Shown: positions 1 to 8,147 of the stretch, piece by piece
Numbering within the stretch: position 1 is the stretch's first letter
How the letters are laid out: each line of letters begins with the position of its first letter
Origin: Colimorpha_A sp900556615
GTDB taxonomy: Bacteria > Bacillota > Clostridia > Oscillospirales > CAG-272
Assembly: GCA_963598415.1 (NCBI GenBank)
Contig: CAVBUH010000043.1
Location: forward strand, 1 to 64,000
Direction: 5' to 3'
DNA length: 64,000 nucleotides
The notes under the pieces: generated by a model
Told to the model about the DNA's origin: nothing
Database searches by the model: none
The model's input: the letters and a program-made list of their open reading frames with translations, nothing else
Position numbers and translations under genes: made by a program

Positions 1-110
1 TACAAGCAATAGCGGCTCCTATTGCGTTATTTTTTGTGACGAATGTCGGAAAATAGGCAAGAAGCTGTGCTGTCAAGACGTTAGCCGGTAATTGTGCGGT
101 GTTGCCTTAA
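1..110. repeat. Right part of a chimeric short repeat (R3/R1 type), cut by the window edge
   Basis: The segment ends with the R1 terminal sequence gtgcggtgttgccttaa. Its inner part (gacgaatg, then gccgtcaagacg-like and ttagccg-like stretches) resembles the repeat at 59338-59507, so this looks like a second copy of that chimera. It is non-coding. The left end lies outside the window. Confidence 0.5.
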
Positions 111-185
111 AGGTACTCTATAAGAATACTTGCAAAAAATCTGCATATACTTGCTATACGCCAACATAATGAATCGGGGTAAACC

Positions 186-1028
186 ATGCAGATCAAGTTC
201 AAAAGTCCTTTTATTAACTTAATCATTCAAGTTGTGCATAAAATTAATGATTGGCTTGAGCGGTGCCGGATAAGGGTATATGCCGCTCAGGCTTCTTTTT
301 TCATTACTATTTCGACGCTTCCTTTTTTGATTTTGCTTCTGACGATGGCAGGAACACTTATGCCGCGGGAGGGAAGTATGATCAAGGAAGCGATACTGGA
401 TGTAATACCGGAGGATTTTGCCGGTCTTGCCGAGACGCTTCTTGATGAGGTTTCGGAAAAATCCAATATGCAGCTTTTGTCGGTGAGTGCGGTGACGCTT
501 TTATGGTCGGCATCGAGAGGGATACGCGGAATCGGAGCGGGTATCAGAAACGTATACGGCGGAAAACGTGACGGAGATATCATTAAATATACCGCAAAAG
601 CGATTATTTATACTCTTTTATGGATGTTAACGGTGATTATGACGCTTGTGATTTGGGTTTTCGGGGATACTATTCTATCGCATACGCCGGCGGGAACGGC
701 ACACGGTTTTTTACGTTTGCTGAACAGCGGCGCGTTTCTTATCATTCTTACTGCCGTATTCGCGCTTACCTATAAAGGCTATGCCGGAAGAAAAGTCAAA
801 TTCTTTTCTCAGCTGTGGGGGGCGCTGTTTTCTGCTGTTGCCTGGTTTCTCTATTCGCGGTTTTTTGAATTTTATATTGAAAATTTTGCCGATTATTCTT
901 ATATATACGGAAGCTTAACTTCACTGATCATCGTTATGCTCTGGCTTTATTCCTGTATGGAAATTCTTCTGATCGGAGCGGGAATAAATGTGTTTGCAGA
1001 GGACAAAATATACAAAAATAAACCTTAA
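186..1028 (+). CDS. YihY/BrkB family integral membrane protein
   Basis: A 280-residue hydrophobic protein with about six membrane segments (around residues 38-56, 95-115, 135-162, 178-195, 208-230 and 242-265). The early motif RVYAAQASFFITISTLPF and the central SASRGIRGIGAGIRNVY are typical of the YihY/BrkB (formerly 'ribonuclease BN') family. These proteins sit in the cytoplasmic membrane and their transport or envelope role is poorly defined. The length fits the family. It starts at ATG 186 without a strong Shine-Dalgarno sequence. A repeat ends about 75 bp upstream, and a strong promoter for the next gene begins 34 bp downstream, so it is probably a single-gene unit. Confidence 0.88.
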   Translation: MQIKFKSPFINLIIQVVHKINDWLERCRIRVYAAQASFFITISTLPFLILLLTMAGTLMPREGSMIKEAILDVIPEDFAGLAETLLDEVSEKSNMQLLSVSAVTLLWSASRGIRGIGAGIRNVYGGKRDGDIIKYTAKAIIYTLLWMLTVIMTLVIWVFGDTILSHTPAGTAHGFLRLLNSGAFLIILTAVFALTYKGYAGRKVKFFSQLWGALFSAVAWFLYSRFFEFYIENFADYSYIYGSLTSLIIVMLWLYSCMEILLIGAGINVFAEDKIYKNKP

Positions 1029-1061
1029 AAATATGCATATTGACGTTTTTTTGCCCAAGCA

Positions 1062-1090
1062 TTGACAGAAGCAGTTTTATATGATATATT
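1062..1090 (+). promoter_or_regulatory. Sigma-A type promoter for the secreted multidomain protease gene
   Basis: A TTGACA -35 box (1062-1067) and a TATATT -10 box (1085-1090) are separated by exactly 17 bp. The start codon at 1134 follows after a GGAGG ribosome binding site. This marks translation as starting at 1134 and not at the upstream TTG, which is part of the -35 box. Confidence 0.8.
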
Positions 1091-1133
1091 AAAGATGGGA
1101 AAATCTTCCCCAATTAAATACAGGAGGTCTGTT

Positions 1134-3872
1134 ATGAAAAACAGAAAACGTTTTCTTTCTCTCATGATTTCGCTTGGTATGCTTTTTTCCCTCCTTGTTC
1201 GCCCGGGAACGGTGTTTGCAGAGGATGCTTCCGCCGCTTCTTCGGGCATGGCGCCTTCGGAGGAATGGCTGCCGGACGTTATCACAGAAGAGGAAGCCGC
1301 CGAAAACGGTTATGCTTTCAGGATAACGGAGGCAGAGCCGGATTTAAACACCCTGATATTCCGAAACACCGATGGGACGAACACAATGAGGATATTTGAC
1401 CATCCGGTGAAATATCTCGATGAAAACGGCGCGGTAAAAGATATCACGCTTGATATCAGGACGTCGCAGACCGGCTTTGTTTCGAAGCAAAGCGCAGTGC
1501 GGACCGAATTTCCGAAAATGCTGTCGGATGGGATCACGCTTGCATATGATGATATCAGGATCACCTTGATCCCTCAGCAGGCAGTTCCGGAAGAGACGGA
1601 GAGGAAAACGGAAATCACGGCTTCGCTGTCGTCAGACAAAAGAACGGTGACCTATTCCTGTGGCGAAAAAACCGCGTTTGAATATTCGCTTACCTATACC
1701 GGCTTCAAGGAGGATATCGTTGTCAGCGAATATACGGGACAAACGGAGTACTATTTTCTCCTGAATACAAACGGTCTTGTTCTTGAGAAGCTCGACGGTT
1801 CTTATTATCTTACCAACGGCAAGGGAGAAATCAAAGCTGTGATCGGGGATATTATTATTTTTACCGCCGATGAAAGAAACAACGCCTTCGGAAACATGAC
1901 GCACGAGACGGTCAAGGAAGGCAAGCAGTATATTCTTACGATACATATTGACGGAGATTATCTGAAGGATGAAAAGACTGTATATCCGATACGGATCGAT
2001 CCGACAATAGAGATCAATTATGAAGGAAACGGCGCGGGAGCGATTGAGGATGTAACGCTGAACAGCCTTGACAGTTCGTCTCCGAATTCCGGTTCATTGT
2101 TTGTCGGAAAGCGGGAAACCTACGGAATATCAAGAACGCTGATGCGGTTTCCGGGACTTGATTTGTCGGAAATTTCAAGCGCATTTTATATTACTGAAGC
2201 TCGTGTGGAGTTACGCGATCTGATGTGCTACAGCACACAGCTGCCGGTGAGTTGTTATGCATTTAAGGGATCTTGGAATATCAGTACCGTGAGATGGTCG
2301 AATGTTTCACCCGATAATTATGATACCACCGAACTTGATAGTAAAGTGGTGTATTATCGCAACGGAGATTATTCTATAACCGGGAATTATGCAAGATATT
2401 CTTTTGATATCACGCAAGCGGTTAAATGGTGGAAAAACGGAACTTATTCAAAAGACTGCGGTATTATATTCAAAACAACAAGCGCTGTCGAAACCGGAAG
2501 CACGAATGTTTCGGTATGCTTCGCGTCCTATAACAGAAGTTCTAATAAACCGAGCTTTACCTTGACTTATAATTCAGGAATATCTGTAAACAATTCATCT
2601 GTTACCATGAACATTGGAGAAACGTGGAATGCGCTCTCTAATATATATTCCTGTACGCCTACTACTGCTACATTAAGGTGGTCGTCATCTAATGAAAGAG
2701 TAGCATCGATTAATTCATCTACAGGTGTAATTACAGCAAAAGCTTGTGGAAAGATAACTATTACCGTATATCAGCTTGAAAATACTTCTGTTTCCGCTTC
2801 ATTTGTTCTTGTGATTAATCCGCAGACAGCACAGACACGGGGAATAACAAGCGGAAGCGTCTATATGATTAAAAATATTTCAAAAGGGAAATATTTAAGT
2901 GCAACAAGTTCAACGCAGGTGACGGTAGAGAATAAAGATGTATATGACGGAAGACAGCTTTGGTATGTTGAGTGGACGGGCACAGGTTATCGGCTGTATT
3001 CTATGGGGTTAAAGGATATATCATCGAACGGTAATAATGAAACTATGCTGCGGGGTTACACTTCAGGCAATTCTCCGAGGGTACAGTCAAATTATCCAAC
3101 ATATAATAAATGGAACATATCTTACAATAGCAGCAATGGCTATTATTATCTGGTTAATACTTCCTATAATAACACATCTCTTTCAACTGATCCGGCAAAT
3201 AACAATGTGTCTCATATAAGCTTGTCTTCGGAGACTAATTATGCAAGATGGAGCTTTGAAAAAATCGAAACGGAGACATTTAATAATTATTGGGCCGGTT
3301 CATATTCGGGGCAGGGAAGTATTATTTATGTGAAAATTAATATTGATGATTCGGGTTCTGACTCTGTTTACTTGAATTCAATTATTTCTTCAACTGATTT
3401 TGATGTTATCGATCAATGGAAAAACAGGTCGAGCCATGTTGTTATTTACGGGCCAAACGATACTGTTCCATCTGGGATTACTGCATTTCAGATTACATAC
3501 AAGGGTTATACACCGTCTTCAACGAATGAATATGGTGTAACAAAGCCTTATGGTGCCTTGCTTGAAACAAATCTGAGTAGTACTTGGAATAAAGTTTATA
3601 TCTATTTGAACACATCAACATCCGGGGCACTTAACGGGGCAAGCAATGTTGTTATTGAAAAGGTAATTTTACATGAACTTGGTCATGCACTAAAATTAGC
3701 ACACCCAAAACAAACAACGGATTTAGCTTCTGTTACAAATGGAAGAGGTGGTTACTCGTATGACAACTCAGTTTCAGCAATTATGAATCAAGGTGATCCT
3801 ACTTATAGTGGTAATCTTACTTGCGCTTCTCCAAAGTGGCACGATATTATTAATCTAAAGAACAAGTGGTAA
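1134..3872 (+). CDS. Secreted multidomain protein: DNRLRE core, Ig-like (BIG2), ricin-like domain, metzincin-type metalloprotease
   Basis: A 912-residue protein with a Sec signal peptide (residues 1-29, cleavage near VFA-ED). An N-terminal core with RHS/WapA-like phrases (PVKYLDENG, YPIRIDPTIEI) leads into a DNRLRE domain at about 300-480. A BIG2-type Ig fold follows (about 485-565, WSSSNERVASINSSTGVITA), then a ricin-type beta-trefoil-like segment (about 575-710). The C-terminal protease module carries HELGHALKLAH at 847-857, which matches the metzincin zinc motif HExxHxxxxxH, and a plausible Met-turn (SAIM, M884). ATG 1134 was chosen for its GGAGG site and signal peptide. A lipoprotein gene follows after 19 bp. 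DNA 1575-2169 recurs almost identically at 4637-5231. The domains fit an extracellular or surface protease or effector; the target is unknown. Confidence 0.85.
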   Translation: MKNRKRFLSLMISLGMLFSLLVRPGTVFAEDASAASSGMAPSEEWLPDVITEEEAAENGYAFRITEAEPDLNTLIFRNTDGTNTMRIFDHPVKYLDENGAVKDITLDIRTSQTGFVSKQSAVRTEFPKMLSDGITLAYDDIRITLIPQQAVPEETERKTEITASLSSDKRTVTYSCGEKTAFEYSLTYTGFKEDIVVSEYTGQTEYYFLLNTNGLVLEKLDGSYYLTNGKGEIKAVIGDIIIFTADERNNAFGNMTHETVKEGKQYILTIHIDGDYLKDEKTVYPIRIDPTIEINYEGNGAGAIEDVTLNSLDSSSPNSGSLFVGKRETYGISRTLMRFPGLDLSEISSAFYITEARVELRDLMCYSTQLPVSCYAFKGSWNISTVRWSNVSPDNYDTTELDSKVVYYRNGDYSITGNYARYSFDITQAVKWWKNGTYSKDCGIIFKTTSAVETGSTNVSVCFASYNRSSNKPSFTLTYNSGISVNNSSVTMNIGETWNALSNIYSCTPTTATLRWSSSNERVASINSSTGVITAKACGKITITVYQLENTSVSASFVLVINPQTAQTRGITSGSVYMIKNISKGKYLSATSSTQVTVENKDVYDGRQLWYVEWTGTGYRLYSMGLKDISSNGNNETMLRGYTSGNSPRVQSNYPTYNKWNISYNSSNGYYYLVNTSYNNTSLSTDPANNNVSHISLSSETNYARWSFEKIETETFNNYWAGSYSGQGSIIYVKINIDDSGSDSVYLNSIISSTDFDVIDQWKNRSSHVVIYGPNDTVPSGITAFQITYKGYTPSSTNEYGVTKPYGALLETNLSSTWNKVYIYLNTSTSGALNGASNVVIEKVILHELGHALKLAHPKQTTDLASVTNGRGGYSYDNSVSAIMNQGDPTYSGNLTCASPKWHDIINLKNKW
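1575..2169 (+). repeat. Direct repeat, copy 1 (DNRLRE core segment)
   Basis: About 595 bp nearly identical to 4637-5231 (constant offset 3062 bp). A few substitutions sit near the left end, and the sequences diverge abruptly after atttgtcgg. The remaining DNRLRE region downstream is similar but clearly diverged. The two copies are in the same orientation and could recombine. Confidence 0.92.
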
Positions 3873-3891
3873 GAATGGAGGTATAATAATT

Positions 3892-4608
3892 GTGATAAAG
3901 AATAAGAAAATAACCAACGTTGCTTGTATTATCAGCATTATATTGACATTGTTTTGCTCATGTAGCCAACAATCTCTGCAATTAGATTTTGACCGAATCA
4001 TGTCACTTGAGAATATTAATGAAGGTGGCAATTATGATTCCGTTTTATTTGGAAATGTTGATGAACTTCTTGAGTATTATAATTCTTGTGAGCTGGAAAC
4101 CGTCCTTTTGAAAGGAAAGGTGCTAAAAACCGAGTATCATATCTGCTTTAAAGAAGAGGATATGATTATGGATGGATATACATTAATTACGCTTTCTATA
4201 GAATCCAGTACAGATTCAAAATTCAAAAAAGGTCAACTTATTACACTTAAACAAGACTCTTATGTTCAATTCAAACATGAAGCAGACGCTTATAGATTTG
4301 CAACTGGCAAGTCCGCAAAATCTTCACCTGAAATGTTCACCGATTTAAGTGCTTTGGAGGATTTTGATAAGATATTGAAAATGGAGGAAGGAGTTGAATA
4401 TTTGAGACATTTTCGAGAGGATGATATGCCTATGAAAGAGGGAGAAATGTATTCGATGGTTGTGTATCCGCTTGAAGATGATTTATTTGGATTTCAGTAT
4501 GCAATTCCCGACGACACACTACTTGCAGAATTAAAAAACAAATATGGATTATCTTTTACTGAAATGTATTTAAATGTTGCAGGAGGAATTCGTGAATTGA
4601 TTGAATGA
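3892..4608 (+). CDS. Lipoprotein of unknown function; candidate partner of the upstream protease
   Basis: A 238-residue protein starting at GTG 3892 behind a GGAGG site 10 bp upstream. The N-terminus is a lipoprotein signal: KNKK, then a hydrophobic stretch, then LFCSC with the lipid-modified cysteine at about 23-25. The rest is acidic and soluble-looking, with no domain I recognise. It lies 19 bp after the metzincin-type gene and its end overlaps the next start by ATGA, so it is co-transcribed. By position it could be a cognate inhibitor or immunity lipoprotein; that is inference from gene order only. It has no obvious similarity to the second lipoprotein at 6774. Confidence 0.7.
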   Translation: MIKNKKITNVACIISIILTLFCSCSQQSLQLDFDRIMSLENINEGGNYDSVLFGNVDELLEYYNSCELETVLLKGKVLKTEYHICFKEEDMIMDGYTLITLSIESSTDSKFKKGQLITLKQDSYVQFKHEADAYRFATGKSAKSSPEMFTDLSALEDFDKILKMEEGVEYLRHFREDDMPMKEGEMYSMVVYPLEDDLFGFQYAIPDDTLLAELKNKYGLSFTEMYLNVAGGIRELIE

Positions 4609-6760
4609 ACTTCCTATATTCGGCAATAGATTGCCGCAGCAGGCAGTTCCGGAAGAGATGGAGATGAAAACGGAAATCACGGCTTCGCTGTCGTCAGACA
4701 AAAGAACGGTGACCTATTCCTGTGGCGAAAAAACCGCGTTTGAATATTCGCTTACCTATACCGGCTTCAAGGAGGATATCGTTGTCAGCGAATATACGGG
4801 ACAAACGGAGTACTATTTTCTCCTGAATACAAACGGTCTTGTTCTTGAGAAGCTCGACGGTTCTTATTATCTTACCAACGGCAAGGGAGAAATCAAAGCT
4901 GTGATCGGGGATATTATTATTTTTACCGCCGATGAAAGAAACAACGCCTTCGGAAACATGACGCACGAGACGGTCAAGGAAGGCAAGCAGTATATTCTTA
5001 CGATACATATTGACGGAGATTATCTGAAGGATGAAAAGACTGTATATCCGATACGGATCGATCCGACAATAGAGATCAATTATGAAGGAAACGGCGCGGG
5101 AGCGATTGAGGATGTAACGCTGAACAGCCTTGACAGTTCGTCTCCGAATTCCGGTTCATTGTTTGTCGGAAAGCGGGAAACCTACGGAATATCAAGAACG
5201 CTGATGCGGTTTCCGGGACTTGATTTGTCGGTTGTAGGGACGTCGGATCAGATTATCAGCGCAAGGGTGGAGTTACGCGATCTGATGTGCTACAGCACAC
5301 AGCTGCCGGTAAGCTGTCATACCTTTAAAAGCACATGGAATATCGGTACGGTAAGGTGGTCAAATACTTCTCCGGATAATTATGTATCGGCGGCTCTTGA
5401 CAGTAAAACGGTATATTACCGCAATGGGGATTCTTCGATAACCGGAAATTACGCAAGATATTCTTTTAATATAACCGGCGCGGTAAAGGCTTGGAAAAAC
5501 GGAACCTATTCAAAAAGCTGTGGTGTTATCTTTAAAACGACAAGCGCCGTCGAAACCGGAAGTACAAACATCTCGGTTTGCTTCGCTTCCTATAACAGAA
5601 GCTCCAATAAGCCGAGCTTTACGATGGTGTACAGTAATCCGTATGCTGCTTCAGCTGATATATCATTATATCAGAACAGTGTGGTAGATACAACGGTAAT
5701 ACCTATCACGAATAATGGAAATACTGTTAATGTAGTCTGCGATGTATATGATGATGATAAACTTCAAATGAGAACAAATTGCTATGGATATGCACTTCGA
5801 ATGTTTTTTTGTGAAGAGTCAGAGAATATAGGTGAGCCATATAAGTACACGACCACTAATGGTGATCAGGGAATTGCTTATCATTGTTATAAACAACAAC
5901 CAGGAGAATTTTGGAATAAGACAGACACATCGGGAGTAAGTACCTACCAAGGATTATTGACTTCATATGATTATCAAATTAATTCGCCTTATGGAGATGG
6001 TCTCACAACACAGTTTGTCATGAATTATATCGTTAACGATTTGCAAACTTTAGGGTATAGTGTGTTATCTCAAGAAAAGTATACTTCTGTTAATCTTCCG
6101 ACAACGACATTTACAAATAAGCGACTTATCGGACTTGTGGTCAGATCAGACGATTTTCATTTCTATATGCAGAACGAGAACGGAACATGGTCTCATAAAC
6201 CTGGATTATTGGAAGCAACTACTGCTTGTCACGGATGTTCTAACCCCGTTGATGTACTTACAAATGAAAATATATTAGAGCATATTTCGGATGGTTATTC
6301 TGATGATTATATTTTCTTCTATGTAAGTAAGTCACCGACAGTAGATTATTGTCACGGTGACGGTACTGCTTCGATGTGTACTCATACACCTCTTGCACTT
6401 GCAGATGTTGCAGGAGAGGATTATGCACACGCTAAAGGGATCGCCATAGGCACATCTGGAAGTACAACGTTTAGCGGAATGATGGACTACGGTACAGACA
6501 ACGATTGTTATGCCTTTGACGCGACGCAGACAGAGACATATACAATATATCTAACAACTACAAAGAATAATGGACCGTACAGCCATTCGGTCGGTATGCA
6601 GTTGTACACGTCTAACGGTTAGTATCTCGGAGGAGGCGTCTATAGCGGAAACGGAGCAATAACTGTCTCGCTGACAAAAGGAGAAATCTATTACATACGA
6701 CTGTATGTTATAAATCCGTATTTCGATCATTGGCGCGGATATGTTGTAAATATATATTGA
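4601..6760 (+). pseudogene. Orphan DNRLRE-core protein with cysteine-protease-like module and PPC-like domain; lacks a signal peptide and has an in-frame TAG
   Basis: Translation from ATG 4601 (overlapping the previous stop) gives 673 residues to a TAG at 6620-6622. The same frame then continues 45 codons without interruption to TGA 6758-6760. Residues about 12-340 repeat the core of the 1134 gene, but its first 145 or so residues, including the signal peptide, are missing. The different C-terminal part has NCYGYAL (C394) and DDFHFY (H520) followed by WSHKPG, suggesting a papain-like or amidase-like Cys/His pair. A bacterial pre-peptidase C-terminal-like domain follows, starting MMDYGTDNDCYAF. 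The TAG falls inside that domain and the read-on sequence (YLGGGVYSGNG, then EIYYIRLYV) completes it. I read this as a cassette broken at the 5' end and by a nonsense codon. Recoding is unlikely because the Rrf2 gene at 52516 uses TAG as its stop. Confidence 0.75.
4637..5231 (+). repeat. Direct repeat, copy 2 (DNRLRE core segment)
   Basis: The partner of 1575-2169. The homology starts abruptly 36 bp after the ATG of the orphan gene, which places the core fragment right behind the upstream lipoprotein gene. Confidence 0.92.
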
Positions 6761-6773
6761 AGGAGGAGATAAA

Positions 6774-7520
6774 ATGAAAAAAATTTGTGTGGTAATAATC
6801 TTTTTATCAGTAGCATTTACCGTTTGCTTATCCTCTTGCATGGATCGGAGAACGGCATTCGAAAACGGAAATGATATACCGGAGATAGAAAATGTTGAGG
6901 AAACCAAATCGGGAACAAAGATTCTCGATTTGGGTAAAGTAGATGTTGAAAAAAGAGAAACGATGACAATAGATGATATAAAGCAGTTGGTTGCGGAAAG
7001 CGAAGAGTTGTATAGGGAATATGATGAAATAATCCTGTTGAGCGGTGATAAAATTGTTACGGACAAGGCGATGCGTTCCGATGCCGATAGCATGAGTTGC
7101 TCTTATGATGAATATCACGGCTATTTGTGCGATATAAAGAGCATTTTTGTGAGTAGGCTATCGCAATTAACTAATTCAAGTAGTTGGATACATGAGGAAC
7201 AGTTGGGCATGGAGCATATGATGATGAAAAATCTTCCTATATCAACTTCCTTGCTGTATTTAGATTTTGATATCGATAACGAGGAAAATACATTTTTCAA
7301 AGATCCTGAATATATGTTTAACTATTATTGGAATGAGACACGCGAATATGATATCATATGTATGAGTAGCTATATAGGCGAGGAAGACTTCTTTTTGAAT
7401 ATTTATTATTGCTCCAAGGGATCAGGTCATGATGGCGAAATAATTTTCCCCACTGCCGAACAGCAGGCGACACTGAACGAGATAAAAACCCGCGAATTTG
7501 CGGAAAAACAAGCAAAGTAA
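6774..7520 (+). CDS. Lipoprotein of unknown function; candidate partner of the orphan module
   Basis: A 248-residue protein with a strong ribosome binding site (aaggaggag, 7 bp before ATG) and a lipoprotein signal peptide ending in LSSC (C22). The body is acidic, with no recognised domain. It follows the orphan cassette after 13 bp, the same arrangement as the 1134 gene with the lipoprotein at 3892. The two lipoproteins do not look alike, as would be expected if each were specific to its own upstream module; this is inference. A hairpin follows directly. Confidence 0.68.
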   Translation: MKKICVVIIFLSVAFTVCLSSCMDRRTAFENGNDIPEIENVEETKSGTKILDLGKVDVEKRETMTIDDIKQLVAESEELYREYDEIILLSGDKIVTDKAMRSDADSMSCSYDEYHGYLCDIKSIFVSRLSQLTNSSSWIHEEQLGMEHMMMKNLPISTSLLYLDFDIDNEENTFFKDPEYMFNYYWNETREYDIICMSSYIGEEDFFLNIYYCSKGSGHDGEIIFPTAEQQATLNEIKTREFAEKQAK

Positions 7521-7530
7521 ATTAATATCT

Positions 7531-7560
7531 CCCTCCGCCGTCTTTCCGGGCGGCGGAGGG
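7531..7560 (+). terminator. GC-rich hairpin after the lipoprotein gene
   Basis: A perfect 10-bp stem (ccctccgccg at 7531-7540 with cggcggaggg at 7551-7560) around a 10-nt loop, 10 bp after the stop codon. There is no run of T after it, so intrinsic termination is plausible but not certain. Confidence 0.5.
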
Positions 7561-7595
7561 GACGTGAAACGACGCGGACATGCTTCCTTGTTCGG

Positions 7596-7700
7596 ATGGA
7601 CTATGGCACAGACAACGATTGTTATGCCTTTGACGCGACACAGGCAAAGACCTACAATATAATCACGACGTTGAATAAAGTTTATCGTATTTTATTCTGA
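7596..7700 (+). pseudogene. Fragment of a PPC-like domain (third cassette remnant)
   Basis: The frame from 7596 reads MDYGTDNDCYAFDATQ and stays open to TGA 7698-7700. About 70 bp closely match 6482-6550 inside the orphan gene. No promoter or ribosome binding site was seen. It is most simply the residue of another C-terminal module. Apart from the hairpin before it and the promoter after it, I see nothing in 7521-8147. Confidence 0.6.
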
Positions 7701-8028
7701 TGTTGATTCAGAAGGGAACCTGATTGACAGTGTAGACCGTTTACGAGACTATTTGTCAGTGTACACCCGGATCAGTTATCCCTCCATTTCTCCCCTCCAG
7801 CCGCAGAAGCATCCGAAAGAATCAATCTCATACTGAATCAAATATTTTTATAATTGCGCCAGAATCTTGAAAATAAGAGTGATTCCGGTAACGGCTGTCC
7901 TGAGGCGGCAGTTACCGGAACTTGTCGACAAGCTGTGCGGACAAAGCGTTTTCAAGTATTTGTTTGTATTTTCAAAATCAAAGGGGAACATCGGTTTTGC
8001 GGTGTTCTCTTTTTACGTGGTAAAACGG

Positions 8029-8057
8029 TTGACATTCAATAAAAATGGCAGTATAAT
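8029..8057 (+). promoter_or_regulatory. Consensus sigma-A promoter for ymdB
   Basis: TTGACA (8029-8034) and TATAAT (8052-8057) with a 17-bp spacer, a perfect match to the consensus. A transcript would start near 8064, upstream of the proposed start codon. Confidence 0.85.
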
Positions 8058-8147
8058 GAGTATGGATTTTTGGAAAATTTTCATGGATCTGCGGACGGAT
8101 AATTGGTTAAGAAAATGATAAATACGAGCGTGAAAGGTAATTTTAAG

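Noticed and set aside
4694..5008. Identical 104-codon antisense frames here and at 1632-1946
   Set aside because: Both are shadows of the duplicated DNRLRE core. Their identity follows from the direct repeat.
6620..6622. TAG as a recoded sense codon (for example pyrrolysine)
   Set aside because: TAG terminates the Rrf2 gene normally at 52930-52932, and no recoding machinery or stem-loop signal was seen. A nonsense mutation is simpler.
7854..8118. Two overlapping short frames upstream of ymdB
   Set aside because: They overlap a perfect sigma-A promoter and have no ribosome binding site.
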